The notes: a model not told the origin generated them from the sequence alone. A stretch of 64,000 bases of DNA from Cymodocea nodosa (GCA_036874045.1 CM072338.1:17816501-17880500); one strand, 5' to 3'. Shown: positions 51,671 to 63,910, counted from the first letter of the stretch. Numbers and translations: made by a program.

Positions 51671-52732
51671 TCAAGTGAAGCCCATCTCTGAATGACTCCT
51701 GCTTCTCCTCCGCCTCCGAGGCCTAGCAGTCCTCTGCGTACCAATGCCTCTCCCTTGACTGATAACCATGTCGTCATCTTCATCAATGATGTCACCTTCT
51801 GAAGCTTGACTCAGAAGAGAGATGTCGATGGAACTTGAAGGTGTGAAAGGAGCTCCACCAATACCAGCTCCTTCCCCATCCAAAGCTCGATAACTCCTCC
51901 GAGATCTCCTCAAACGGGATGCAAAACTTGCATTCCCCGAATTACCGAACGCCTGTAAGAGAAAAAGAAAGTTGAACCAGTTTTCATCACTCCTACTAGC
52001 CCCACCCCTGTGGTTATCTTCCGCACCGAGTACGTCTTCTTCCCCATCACTGTCGTAGCCACCACTGTTCTCTATGACATAATCGCCCAAAACAATGGCA
52101 CCTGGCATAGATGATCTAATGGTGCTTATTACATCTTCCCGATCCCTCTCACGCTCAAGCCTTCTCCACTTCTGTTCAAGCAGAGGGTCCACCTGGTGCG
52201 GCTTTGCTGTAGGGTGCACGGCTCTGACATGCTTCCGTAGCTCCTTGTATGTCCCCGCAAATGAACAGTTGTCCTGCGTGCAGCTTCTCTTTTTGGCATT
52301 GAGATATACTCTAGCAGGTTCCACCACCGTCCAGCCCTTCACTTGTCCTCGGCACAGAGGACATAAAAGCTCAGTTATACTACTAGGTGCTTCAGCCGGT
52401 GGCCAATTAGAGGAACTTAAGCTACCAGATTGATTTTCTGCCTTCATATATGCCTTCTTGAACTGATCAAGACAATTGGAATAGCGGTGGCTGGTTCCAC
52501 ACATATAAGGACGGCACCCCTTGTCATGAGAAGAACAAAGCAGGAGAACAGCATTGTGCGGGTACTCCATGCACACAGAGCATGTTGCATCTTCCCAGTC
52601 CTCCTTGATGACTTTAGAGGTCTCTTTTGATTTTCCATCCTCCTGAATTGCTTGACCATGAGAGGGCAAAGGGTATGGAGTGGACCTCAGGTGTGAAGAA
52701 AGTCCACGACGGCCTCTTGCACTTTTTGCCAT
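51671..52732 (-). CDS. DUF1644 zinc-binding protein
   Basis: Intronless coding region of 353 aa. A W-E-D-A-T-C-x-x-C-M-E-Y-P-H-N-A-V-L-L start block at 46-65 is followed by C66, C73, C78 and C87, a CPLC pair at 124-127 before GWTVV, and a C151/C156/H168/H173 finger within CSFAGTYKELRKHVR. This is the full plant DUF1644 architecture. A WFNFLFLLQAF block sits at 252-262, an acidic stretch at 314-321 and an Arg-rich cluster at 339-346 that could be a nuclear signal. Rice members of the family are linked to salt and drought responses; the biochemical role is unclear, though the paired-Cys layout suggests RING-like zinc binding. The open frame extends upstream to 52834, but a TTTTGCAG acceptor ends at 52745 just before the leader, so the ATG at 52732, which gives the family-like MAKSARGRRG start, is preferred. 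The 5' UTR is therefore spliced. Confidence 0.93.
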   Translation of the reverse strand: MAKSARGRRGLSSHLRSTPYPLPSHGQAIQEDGKSKETSKVIKEDWEDATCSVCMEYPHNAVLLLCSSHDKGCRPYMCGTSHRYSNCLDQFKKAYMKAENQSGSLSSSNWPPAEAPSSITELLCPLCRGQVKGWTVVEPARVYLNAKKRSCTQDNCSFAGTYKELRKHVRAVHPTAKPHQVDPLLEQKWRRLERERDREDVISTIRSSMPGAIVLGDYVIENSGGYDSDGEEDVLGAEDNHRGGASRSDENWFNFLFLLQAFGNSGNASFASRLRRSRRSYRALDGEGAGIGGAPFTPSSSIDISLLSQASEGDIIDEDDDMVISQGRGIGTQRTARPRRRRRSRSHSEMGFT

Positions 52733-52744
52733 TTTAAAAGAAGC

Positions 52745-52750
52745 CTGCAA
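52745..52750 (-). promoter_or_regulatory. Predicted 5' UTR splice acceptor of the DUF1644 gene
   Basis: On the minus strand TTTTGCAG/GC precedes the ATG by 12 nt. A 5' UTR intron is common in this family. The matching donor is not proven; candidates lie at 63,741 and 63,067. Confidence 0.5.
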
Positions 52751-53365
52751 AATCCAAGAAACTAACATATTCTCGCGACCTTCTAGACGAATATGGTTCA
52801 CAAAAAGAATTTTGAGCAAATGGAAAAATGCCAATAAAAAGTAATTAGGGCACTTGGATTACGTAACTACATCAAAGCATACAGGAAAAATCATAAATGA
52901 CATTGTATTTAACACGAATATATCTCATCTGGTGCATGTGGCCAAACTCATCCAAGATCCAAACAAAAGTAGTTCAATTAAAGAGACAAAGAACATAGAA
53001 GATAAAAAGGTTTCGGTTAGCTTATCGATTAGAAAAAATTTTGCTAAAGCAAAACCCATTTGTCAAGTTGCAACAATGATGAACTTCAAAGCAATGTCTC
53101 ATGTTCACCAAACTTTCTTTCTCAAGCCAAAACCAAACACGCACGACTTCTTTCAACAATTAGTCCCATTGATCAGCATTTTCCCATGGTTTTGCCAACA
53201 TGTTTCCAAAGAAAAAAGAGAACTTGAAAGACAATTGCAGAGGCAAGTATTGAAATATTAAAAGGCAACTCGTGGACATTCCTCAAATTGTCCTTCAAAT
53301 GAATTTTCCCTAACAATACTCATTTTTTAGCAGGTTTCCCTGACCTTATGTGAACTCCATACAGG

Positions 53366-53471
53366 TCTGAATAAATAGAAACGATAAACCATCAAAGAAA
53401 ACCAAAATTTTCCAAGCACCTGAACAAATAGAAAAGATAAACCATCGAAGAAAACCAAAATTTTCCAAGCA
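53366..53471. repeat. 53-bp tandem duplication
   Basis: Two adjacent 53-bp copies share AGATAAACCATC.AAGAAAA and CAAAATTTTCCAAGCA, with a few substitutions. Confidence 0.88.
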
Positions 53472-54444
53472 TCTTAGCATGCCGTAGTCGATGTGCTATG
53501 AATAACATTCCATCTTTATCTTATCAACTTCAAAGTTATTTTCCTCTGATTAAATATAGACAAGGAAACCAGCACCACTTTTGAAAGACAGAAATGTTGA
53601 ACCTCGTGTGCCCTTAACCAAAAATCCCTCAGCAGGTATTGTATATTAATTGTGAGTTTGCTTTTCATATTAAAAACAAACTTTGCCCTTTTGAGGAAAT
53701 TGAGAAATATGACATTTTCAATTTCATGAGAGAAAATACCAAATTATTCACAAAATTTAAAGGAACGGCCCAGCACAGAGATGACAGAACCGGATCTGAG
53801 ATGATGCTACATGTGGGACTATATACCGTTTGGGAATGATTCCGAGGATGCCGATTTTGCAATTCTGAGAAAAATTATTTCCAAATGGTTGAGACATGAC
53901 AGATTATTCTCATAATCTAGATGATTTTGAACAACGTTTTTGTTTTTTGAAGAGAAGAATCAAAGAATCGAGGATAGCCTCAATTATCCATGATTCTCTT
54001 GGATTGGAGAGAAGGCTAACGGTGCAAGCACATCAACCTTCGCCCTAAGGCCTCAACACATGAATCAAAGAATGCAAGTGCAACATTATTGTGCTCAATA
54101 ATATTGTACTCTGTCCTAAATTGTATGCACATCAACCCTCACCCTAAGGCCTAGTCTAGTCTTCCCTTCCCCTCCCCTCCCATCCCCATGTACCAATAGG
54201 CAGCAACCCAAATCTTGCCTCCATGTATCTATGGATTGCACAACTGAACGCCCGGAAAAAAATATCTGGGAGATAGCAATAGGAAACATGGACTCTTCAC
54301 ATAATCTACAAATGATCTCTATGTAAGGTTTTCAACATAAAGCCACCAAAATAAGTCAACCTAACTCTACCAGGAATCTCCAATCTCTTGTTCACAACAA
54401 AAGGCATCCAAAGTACTTAATCAACCATGGTAGATACCAAGGGA

Positions 54445-54690
54445 AGTTGCACTGATATTTTGAAGTGCTTCAAAGTTTCTGTAGTTCCCTCATATCAATA
54501 CCCATACTCTTTCTGTTAAATGAGTTACATTCTATTTTTTCCCCCATAACCTTGAAAACAGATCACAATTCCAACCATGGCACATTCCAACGCACATTGC
54601 ACTGATATTTTATGGTGTCTCAAAGCTTCAGTGGTACCCTCATATCGATATCCATAGGCTTTTGTTAAAAACGAGAGTTAGATTCTTTTT
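54445..54690. repeat. Two ~95-bp direct repeats
   Basis: TTGCACTGATATTTT starts a repeat at about 54,447 and again at 54,597. Both continue through a CCCTCATATC.ATA.CCATA block and a TTCTTTTT-like end, about 80 percent identical. Unclassified. Confidence 0.65.
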
Positions 54691-54719
54691 TATCTAAAAT
54701 GTGAAAAGAAAATGATATT

Positions 54720-55020
54720 TACATGTAACTTGTTAAAAGAAGGAATATGGAAACTAGATGGAGAAGTAAATAAACTTTGGAATGAAATAACAACTTGCAT
54801 TATAAAGATTGCTAGAAAAATTTTAGTAGTCTTGTAGGATAGCTCCATTAGGTAAAGAAAGTTGATGTTGGAATGATAATGCATAAAAGATAATTAAAAA
54901 AATAAAGAATTCTATAGAACCTATCATAAATGTAGAAATGAGGAAATTTTAGAGTATAAACTAGCAAAAGGAATACTAATAAATTTGTTAGTGAAGTCAA
55001 AAATAAGGTCTATAAGGAAT
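54720..55020 (+). mobile_element. RTE-type LINE fragment, region before the reverse transcriptase
   Basis: Plus-strand frames read like the linker between endonuclease and reverse transcriptase: LWNEITTCIIKIARKIL, then a CWNDNA-type block, YHKCRNEEILEYKLAKG, VKSKIRS. This is the only copy in the window covering this part. Confidence 0.6.
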
Positions 55021-55029
55021 TATATGACA

Positions 55030-55230
55030 ATTTGAACACAAAACAACAATTTGAGCCATAATCCTACCAAGTGGAGTGTTGGCCACATAAATTCTTTTCT
55101 TAGAAGCATTTCTATCTATTGCCAAAATTTCAATTAAATTACATAAATTTAAATTTTTTTTACAATTCCTAACCAAGTAGTTTTAGGGTACCTCTACTTC
55201 TTTTAATTACATAAATAAATAATAATCGTT
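55030..55230 (-). mobile_element. RTE-type LINE 3' tail
   Basis: The minus-strand tail matches those at 38.7 and 50.5 kb and ends GGATTATGGCTCAAATTGTTG next to the plus-strand fragment at 54.72-55.02 kb. The 3' end faces the other fragment, so this is not simple twin priming; two insertions or a rearrangement are likelier. Confidence 0.7.
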
Positions 55231-57419
55231 ATATATTTGAAATTGTAATATTATAATATTGCGATACACCATATTTTATGCTATCAACATAATTTTATAA
55301 CTTAACATTATATTGTATTATTTTTAATCTAAACAAATATCAAAAATTATTAACAATATGGGCACCATTAATTTATAAAAAAATCTAAATGATAGGATTA
55401 CAAACTTTTTTATTAAATAATCCTTCGATTTCCTTTGAAATTCCAAGGGGTAGATAAACAAATGAATATCATTAAATTTACACATGCATGGTAAAGTGGC
55501 AGAATCATTTTTATACAAAATCATTTCCTCTATTCAACACAAACACCATGATTTCACCGACCGATCTGAGTTGTCTCCAAATAAATTATTTTACCTTATA
55601 GGTGTACAAACCTTCATTGAATTTTCATCTTTAATGCATTTACTCTAGGTTTGTTCCAACTAATGCCTATATTTTTAGAAAGGATGAAATAAATGTGTCT
55701 TCTTATCGTGGGAATGATGGAACTTTATATCCTCCTTTTGCATCTACCATATGCTATAATAATGTCATAAGTTGATTGCAAAACGCCAAGCTCAAGCCAA
55801 ACATCAAAATGAGGCCAGAATTAGAAATTGATCGTAACCATAAAACCAACCTGACAACCCTAATGGGTCTGTTGATTCAAGTTAAGGATATAACCCATTT
55901 ATCATCCACCAACCAAAATAAGAGAATTTTATATATTTAAAAATGTTAATATTATTATATATTGCATTATGTTATAGTATATCCCATATATTTATTTACT
56001 TTTTAATTAATTATATAATTTTTATCAGACTTTTTAAGACAAGTACCTAGGCACCAAGGTGTGAATCGGTCACACCTTAGGCCAATTGGTCACACCAATT
56101 TATAATTTTTTAATTAATTATATAATTTTTTAGGTCAAAAACTTTATAGTTAAGGATTTTGCAATGAAAGAATTTAAAACATATTTTTAAATAAATAGAT
56201 TCAACAAAAGATCCGTTGGTTCAAGACAAGGCGAGGTGAGTTACCTTAGTCATAATATATTGACCAAAACCCGACCTATTGACCTATTTTGCCACCCTTG
56301 GTCATAATACCTAAGTCCTAATATAGACTTAGCAGAACTAGAATATAAAGATAAAACAAGAAAAATAATGACATGATCCATAGCACATAAGGTGTATTAT
56401 CAAGTACAAAATTATGCATGACAATTTTAAGATCTAAAAAAGTTAATATGAAATCTGAGCAAGATGGTGAGGAGACAAAATAATATGTTCCCTGAGTACC
56501 CTCCAATGATCGAAGAGGGCAAGCAAGATGACCTTAGAATGATGGTGATCTGGGGGCATTGGGACCACCCGTTTACAAATTCAACCACAAATCAAAGGTG
56601 ATGGATGTAGAGGAGGAAGTCAACAATCAACCCGATCATCACATTATAAGGATTGTGGTAGTGCTAGGAAGTGCTACGGCAGGAGCAAGATGATGTCTGA
56701 AGTGATTTGGGTAGGGCATTAAGAGAGACATTGCAATGGTGAGCAAAATCTAAATATTGGAAAGGTCATGCCAATACAAAGAGTTGCAAGTTTGAGTTAG
56801 CGCAAATTGCAAAGTAGAAACTAATGTAAGCCCCCTCCAAAATCCAAGCCACAACTGTAATGCAAATAAATGCTTGGCAAGGTTGAAGAATGATATAGTC
56901 ATTGTTGCATCCTTTATTTCAATTCATCTACCATGGATGAAGGAGATGGGATGGTTGGTGGATGTTGTGGCACATTAGAACACAGGTGGAGCAAGACAAA
57001 CTTAATAATGCATCTAAGAACCGATGGTGGGGAAGTGGACAAAACATAAAGAGGATTAGGCTAGACTAGGTTTTCACATACTCTTGGATGCTAAAACAAA
57101 GAATGAGATTTTAATAATGGAGGACAACTTCACGAATGAGGTTCCTATCAAGAAGTGGTTGATTCAATGCATTGCAAGCAATGGAGGGTTTGTGCAAAAC
57201 AGAAAGTGATGAAAATGAAAGTAATAGAAAGTTAAGACAAAACATAGAGTGTTTGTATGCAACAAAAAGTAGAGAAAAGTTCAATAAGCTTTCTATTCCA
57301 ACTTTTTCAGGAAATATATTTCTTCATATCTTCTTTTCGTCCTTAAGAGATGTAAAAGAGTCAATAAGTGACAACTCATCCTCACCATATGTTGAGTAAA
57401 AGTTTTCTTTAATTTCTTT

Positions 57420-57660
57420 ATAAATCATATGTTATTATTATAAATCATAAAAATCATATTTTAACATCTTTTATCTTGAAAATCATATATCATCATAAAT
57501 CATAAAAATCATATTTTATCACCATAAATCATAAAAATCATCTTTTATTTTCTTTTATCTTAAAAATCATATTTTACCATCATAAATCATAGAAATCATA
57601 TTTCAACATCTTTTAATGTAAAAATTATATTTTATCTATAAATTTATCACAAGCATTAAA
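57420..57660. repeat. AT-rich minisatellite built on AAATCATAAAAATCAT
   Basis: About 240 bp in which CATAAATCATAAAAATCATATTT blocks alternate with AACATCTTTTATCTT blocks at least four times. Confidence 0.85.
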
Positions 57661-60412
57661 CAATTATATTTTATTAAATTCATATTCTATTATTTTCTGT
57701 TGATTTCTGTTACATTCCTTACTATGCACAAACACACATATTTCTACTAACTTACTTTTTTGTCATTTTCTATAACTTTTTGGATCTTTTTTTCTGTTCT
57801 TTTCTATTACTTTCTAAGAGCACAAACGAATCCCAAGTCTTCAAAATGGTAGGTTGTTCTATCAAATTCCTTCTATTTGCAAGGGAAAAGGATGCTATTA
57901 CGTACATAGAAAAGGTGTTAGGGCACTAATGATGTCGATTTTGGTGTCATCATGGGTTTGCTAATGCTTATAGGATATTGTGGTGTTTACTGAAGGGACA
58001 ACCTCCCCAAATGGGTGGAGAATAGAATTGGAGTGATGGTGATAGGCTCCATACATCAAAATATCTCCATGAGGGTATCTCAGGGCCAGGACCAAAGTGG
58101 TTGTCAAGCATATTCCCACAACACTAAAAGCTAGCAGGATGTGTGTAAGGTTGAAGATGATGATCTAGATTGACCACCAAAGAGACCAACAAACAAATGT
58201 GTGTTCTTTCTAGCCTAACAAAATGGCATGCAAGCAAATCAAGCTTTGTCTCCAACATTGGACCTATTAAGAACGAGACCTAGTGTGGGTCAACACTCGG
58301 TCAACTTTCCAATGATTGGAACCAAAAATGTTGGAGTTAAACAAAAAAGTAGGTTTCTTGGATAAAGAAAAGCAAAGTAATTATGTCAAAATCAAGGCAA
58401 AGTGCAAGCTACATAACACCAAAGATGTTGTAGGCATAATAAAGAATCACAGATTCTGGCATAATATGATATTTGACATGCAACATAATAATAAATTAAT
58501 GAAGCATCATGTGATATGTCAAGGACACAGAATAAAGAAATAGAAGATGCATCAGGTAACAACTAATATACAAAACGTCCATAATCCATTGATCTCTTAC
58601 CATACCTCAATTCAAATACAGCATAAATAGATCAATCAATATCCTTATCACAACTAACTTGGGAACGCTAAAGCATCTCCCTAAATATGAAAGCAATAAA
58701 ACGTTAGAGTTTATATTTAATGGAATTTCTATCACTTTCACAAATGTGTGGATATAGATTTTTTTAGCAATGGGAAAAAGGATTTGGCAAAAATGATTTT
58801 TTAAAAGCCAATTTCTAGAGAAAAACAAAATAGTAAAAGCACTGGTAGAAGATAAAATTCAGTAAAAATAAATTCATAGACCAAACTGACTTAGGGCTAG
58901 AAATAGGAAAATATTGCAACAAAATATCAAATCAAAAGATATTAGTTTTATTTTCTACCTGATATTTTTGTACAAAAGATGCCACTTATTCCAACAAAAT
59001 CAGTCAACCATATTATCACATGGACTAGGAATAATCCAAAATTCATACTGCCCTAACTCAAGATATGCAAACCCACCTATGCTTGGTTCAAGCAAAAAAC
59101 ATAGGAGCGAGTCAATTAGACTATTGAATAATCCTTGGCGGTCACCTCAACAAGGGGGTGCATGAACTTCATAAATTTCTAATGTTGATTAAAAAAATCA
59201 TGTTCTCTTCACCAGTGACGCATTGGACAGGTCCCCAAGTGTAATTTTAAGAAGACAAAAGGGAAACATTAGATGTTTGTACACTCCAATTGTGACAGTC
59301 AAGGGTTCTGCATCAATGCCTGAATGTAATTAAAAAAAAGCAAAGGTTCTCACACTTTAATTAACCAAGTATGGGTAAATAAGTTGGTCCAAAACAGTAA
59401 AATCAGACTAACAATATGAAATTTAGGAAATTTAACAGGTCAAGGTGTGGAAATAATGGGCACATAATATTAAATAGGTGGGAGAAAAATCTAAATTTAT
59501 TGCAAATAGTACTTGCAAATTATAATACATAGGGAAAAACAAGCACAAAAAGTGGGGTTGCAATAGTAGTTGAGAAAGGTCTAAAGGTTGAAGTTGTTGA
59601 GATTAAAAAAATAGAAAATACAATAATAATGATTAAGCTGGTAATAAGAGATGAAATGGTTAATATATCAACACATACACAGAACAAGATGGTCTAAAAG
59701 AAGCCATTACACTAAAATTTTGGAGAGACATAGATATTGAATTCCATATTCAGCAACTCGTAAAAAGCATTTTATTGTAGGGTTTGAAAGTAAGAAATGG
59801 TGAAAGATTGCTATTTTATTGACTATTACTGGACTTCTATAAATAAAGGTTATATGATGAGACTATTACATGATAGACAATGTGAGACTATTACCCATTA
59901 TTATCACATGATTCTAGCACTCCATCCCAAGTTGGAGCATCCCACTTGCAACAATACAAATATAACTAAAAACAAAATGATAACTAAAAGTGGAAGTAAA
60001 CAGCTAACCAAGCATATGCAATGCAGGAATTGTAGAAAATGTTTAACAGAAGTAGCAGGCTAACAGAAACAAGGAAACACAAACAAATAATTATGTTAGT
60101 TGCACGCAATAGAGGCCAAACATGTTAACTCCATGATAAATAGGGAGAAATATTGAACAACATAATACAACAAACATTTGACACTTGTACAACAAAATGT
60201 GCAAGTTGCAGACAAATTAATATTTACACACATAAACACACTCCTGAAGAACACAAACGCTCTATTTTCTACCATCTTCAATTTTTACCTTTTTTAATCA
60301 AAAAATGTTTTTTCCCCTGATTTACTTCAACCTCCACCTTTATTTAACAAAAAATAATAATAAGAAAAAATCATGTAATTGTAGCAGCCTATAAATTTAA
60401 CTTCAGTTTCGT

Positions 60413-61580
60413 GTTGGGCAGCATGTAACGAAAATCACAGAAAATCAATTTGAGTTTATGTCAAGCAGGTCAATAATGGAAGTTATTCATTTATTTATGC
60501 AACTAATAAAAAAATTTAGAGTTAAGAAAAAGGGCCTCCATTTGGTTTTCATTAATTTAGAAAAATCCTATGAAAGAGTACCTAGAAGCCTATTGTGGTG
60601 AATTTTAAAAAGAAAACAACTACTCATTGGCATGAAAGAGCAATTACAAGTGTTACAACTATCTAAAGAGAAACTAGAAAATTTCCAATATATAGCTTTA
60701 CACCAAAGATCCTCTTTAAGCCTACGTCTCTTTGTCTTGCTTGTGAATGAAATAACTACAGAAATTCAAGAAGAAATATCATGATATATGCTATTTGTTG
60801 ATGATGTAGTTTTAGTTAATGAAAGTAAGTTATCAATTAGTTCTAAATTAAAATTATGGAAAGATACTTTAGAGTCCAAAGGATTTAGATTGAATAAGTC
60901 CAAAACTAATTATATGAAATATAGGTTGAACAAGAATAGAAATAATGATAAAGGTATATACTTAGATGGTCATCAGATTCATGAAAGTAAGACTTTTAAA
61001 TCATTAAGATCTATAATAAGTAGCAATCATGAAATTATAGAGGATCTCATTCATAGGATTAAAGTAAGATGAAGGAGTGGCAAAATGCTTATAAAGTGTT
61101 ATGTGATAGGTGGATACCCTTAAATTAAAAGGAAAATTCTATAAAAACTCTATTCACCCAGCTATATTTTATAGTTTAGAATGTTAGGCTGTAAAATATG
61201 ACCATTTATCGTTACTAAGATACATGTGCTTAGATGAGTGGTAATATTATAAGGGATAAGCTAAAAATGATTTTATTAGGATTAAAGTAGGAGTTACGCC
61301 AATTGAAGATAAAGTAAGAAAAAATCAACTTAGGTGGTTTGGTCATATCCTTAGGAGACTAAGAAATGCACTGGTTAGGAAAGAAATAATAATTAGTTGA
61401 AAAGAAATTAAAAGAAGTAGAGAAAGACCCAAAACTACTTGATTGGGAATTGTGAGAAAATATTTAAAATTTATACAATTAACCAATGATTTGACCATAG
61501 ATAAAAATACAAAAAAGAAAGTAATTCATGTGGTCAACCTGACATAGTGGGATCATGGCTCAAATTATTGTTGTTGCCAT
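60413..61580 (+). mobile_element. RTE-type LINE, longest reverse transcriptase copy
   Basis: Plus-strand frames run from QHVTKITENQFEFM through HLVFINLEKSYERVPRSLLWW, then the open piece 60788-61072 with the catalytic-type F-V-D-D block (MLFVDDVVLV), SKGFRLNKSKTNYMKY, HQIHESKTFKSL, then [34 protein letters not shown] and the TIDKN tail, ending CATGGCTCAAATTATTGTTG. This C-terminal signature is that of plant RTE elements. Stops and frameshifts make it inactive, but it is the best preserved copy here. Confidence 0.9.
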
Positions 61581-61619
61581 CGTATAACAATTAAGAAATC
61601 ATAGAAAATGCTATCAAAC

Positions 61620-62135
61620 ATAGTTAAGATAAGTTGGATGAAGTAGGGAAATGCATGTGAAATATTACATAATCCCTAAATTTAAAAGCAACTTTCTATA
61701 AACACTTATGTTTCATGCCACTATAATTTATGATATAGATTCTTGAGTTCTCAAGCATAAAGATGTGCAAAAGTCAACAAAACAAATATTTAAAGCTTAA
61801 GATATATATGTTGTAATACTATGAGAGATATTTAAAAAATGATTTTCATCTAAAATAGAATGGGAGTTTCACCAATTGAGGACAGAATAAAAGAAAAAGC
61901 ATCTTAGATGGTTTGCTTATCTTCATAGAAGGCTCATGGATAAATATGTAAGGAAAGGAGAATTAAATCATCTGGGTGAAAATAAAAGAAGGAGATGAAG
62001 ACCAAAAATTACTTGGTTAGCAATAGTAAAAAATATTAAAACTATGTAAATTAATAGAAATTTTAGTGATTGATAGAAATAAATAGAAGGAAATGACTCA
62101 TACGATGGAACCTATTGGTGCAATTAAGGTGTTTA
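61620..62135 (+). mobile_element. Second, more decayed RTE-type LINE fragment
   Basis: It directly follows the copy at 60.4-61.6 kb. It reads a MHVKYYI-like piece, then GVSPIEDRIKEK, LRWFAYLHRR and RKGEL, with ITWLAIVKN at the end. It repeats the C-terminal half of the same family in the same orientation. Confidence 0.7.
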
Positions 62136-62820
62136 TTGTTGTCGTATGTTTTCCTCCAAATTGAGCTGATTTCAAGTACCATATAGTTTCTTTTCTATCA
62201 CCAAAAGAAATTTTGCATCTGTAGACCTTCATTGATTTAGGAAGTTGCAAATTAACTTTCCTTGCACGTGCACGTGTATTTTCTTGGCTATGAACTTCAA
62301 AAAAAACATACAAAGAATTGAGAAAATTTGCATCACTTTTAGGATGTGTGAAAATTCTTGCTTCAAAATAATATAGATACATTTAAAAATAATAAAAAAT
62401 TAGAATTCTTATCAATATTCACATTCCACAAACTTAGATCGAGATATTGATTGTTGTTGTTGTTATTGTAATGGAATTGTTCAAAGGCCTGAAATACGAA
62501 ATGTTTTCATTTCTAGGTTTTCAATAAAAGATGACAAACAGACAATTAACGGAAAAACTGCAGGTGCTATATATGTATTTAGCATAGTTATCAAAAATGG
62601 TTGTATCTTGATGAGGAGAAATAAAGAGAAGATGTAATCCTCTCCTTGTCAAAATAGTTAAAACAGAAACTGAGAATATAGTTAACAACTGATAAGCAAT
62701 GAACCAAACCTGTTGGTGGAAACTGGAAAAAGGAAATTAGGAAGCAATGAACCAGACATCTAATAGCAATTCTACTTAAGCAATTGAATGTCAGAGCGAA
62801 GATCAAAAATTCTTTCCTAA

Positions 62821-62857
62821 CCCACCCACCCACCCCCCCCCCCCCCCCCCAAAAAAA
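62821..62857 (+). repeat. (CCCA)n followed by C18 and A7
   Basis: Three CCCA units, an uninterrupted run of 18 C (62833-62850), and then seven A. On the minus strand this is a G-tract able to form a G-quadruplex. Run length may be uncertain in the assembly. Confidence 0.85.
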
Positions 62858-63067
62858 CCCAAACGTCCCCCTCACTTCATGACAACTTTCTATAGTGAAT
62901 CTACAGCAATTGATCTGTCATACCCTGGCAATTCCCAGGTTCAAAATCTACTGTATTTTAAGCAAAATGGAATTAGATCAAAATAACTCGATCCCAGAAT
63001 CACCCTCCATCCATTCATTTATCCACACCAACAGCAAAGAATTTTCAGTCACACAAACGAACATTAC

Positions 63068-63190
63068 CTGGAATACAATTGCCTCCTCGGGAAAAATTTA
63101 GATCTCTGGAGAAGATGGATGAAGCACGAAATGGAAATTGAGAAAGGGAAACAAGAGAAGGGGAGGGGCGGTCTCCACCAAGCAATTAAA
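63068..63190 (-). other. Candidate non-coding exon with a GTAATG donor
   Basis: On the minus strand a pyrimidine-rich leader (CTTCATCCATCTTCTCCAG) leads to GTATTCCAG/GTAATG at 63068/63067. Stops in all frames argue for 5' UTR. It could be an alternative first exon starting near 63,170, downstream of a CATATAAT stretch at ~63,195, or a 36-nt internal exon using the CTTCTCCAG acceptor. Confidence 0.3.
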
Positions 63191-63229
63191 AATTATATGA
63201 AACGCTACCGACCCCGCTCGATAGTCACG

Positions 63230-63237
63230 TATATAAA
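63230..63237 (+). promoter_or_regulatory. TATATAAA on the plus strand
   Basis: A consensus TATA box preceded by TCACGT. It could start a plus-strand transcript near 63,262, divergent from the minus-strand candidates, but no coding exon follows in the window. Confidence 0.3.
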
Positions 63238-63741
63238 AAGGGCATGCCACTTGAGATGTGACGGACAGGTGATTCCCATCAGATTCCTTCATCCACCGCA
63301 GATCCCAGAGACAAGAATGTGACAAAAAACTAAAAAAACCAAGCAACATAAAAAAAACCAAGGAGAAACGGCATCAGCCACATGCCCATGTGATCGACGC
63401 TATATCCCTATTGCGTTAATTCCCCAGTGTGTCATACACCACTTCAGAATTTGTCCACCGCTGTCCTATGCACCCTTTTTCTACCTCCAGACTAAAATAC
63501 CTAACTGCAATACATGAAATTATGAGACTTTTACGCCTGTATTTGAAACCAGAGCACTGAAACCAAAACCCAGATCAGCCAACCGGCTGAAATGGACGAA
63601 ATTAAACCACGAAATGGAAACCGAGCAAGAACCCCAAATGCAAAGTAGAGAGGGGAGACCTTCGCGTCTCGTACCAACAGCCCTAGGAACTCGGGAGCAA
63701 ATCAACCAGACGAATGAAAACGGAGAAATTGAACCACGCAC

Positions 63742-63882
63742 CTGGAGGTAACGCAGGGAAAAGGTAATCTAGGGCTCGGAGTAATGGCTGGCGTGGGAGG
63801 AAAGGAACATTACATACGTCGGGCCGTCGGAGGACGCGTGTGTCGACGTGAAGACGGAGAGAGAACAGGTTCAAAAAGAATA
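63742..63882 (-). other. Candidate first (5' UTR) exon, possibly of the DUF1644 gene
   Basis: On the minus strand a TATAAAAA box at 63911-63918 is followed about 30 bp later by a CT-rich leader (CTCTCTCCGTCTTCACG) and a CCTCCAG/GTGCGT donor at 63742/63741. The downstream sequence has the T-rich GTTGATTTG and GATTTTGGGTTTTGATTTCG texture of plant first introns. Splicing to 52,744 would give an ~11-kb 5' UTR intron. The link to DUF1644 rests only on strand and on the lack of any gene in between. Confidence 0.4.
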
Positions 63883-63910
63883 TCCCGGTGACTTTAAATC
63901 CCTTAATTTT

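Larger units (their letters stand above)
52751..63060. other. Gene-free, repeat-bearing DNA
   Basis: No coding exon was recognised on either strand. It contains RTE LINE copies and fragments, short tandem repeats and AT-rich DNA. It may be one very long 5' UTR intron of the DUF1644 gene. The blocks at 56.5-57.2 kb and 57.85-58.55 kb are less AT-rich but show only short frames. Confidence 0.45.

Noticed and set aside
51086..51691. Several short frames downstream of the DUF1644 gene
   Set aside because: 3' UTR and flanking DNA with a T23 run; no domain.
52733..52834. N-terminal extension of the DUF1644 frame
   Set aside because: It crosses a clear TTTTGCAG acceptor, and the family-like N-terminus begins at 52732.
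63520..63874. Minus-strand frames of 73 and 63 aa at the right edge
   Set aside because: They read through the candidate first-exon donor into first-intron-like sequence and resemble no protein; treated as 5' UTR.
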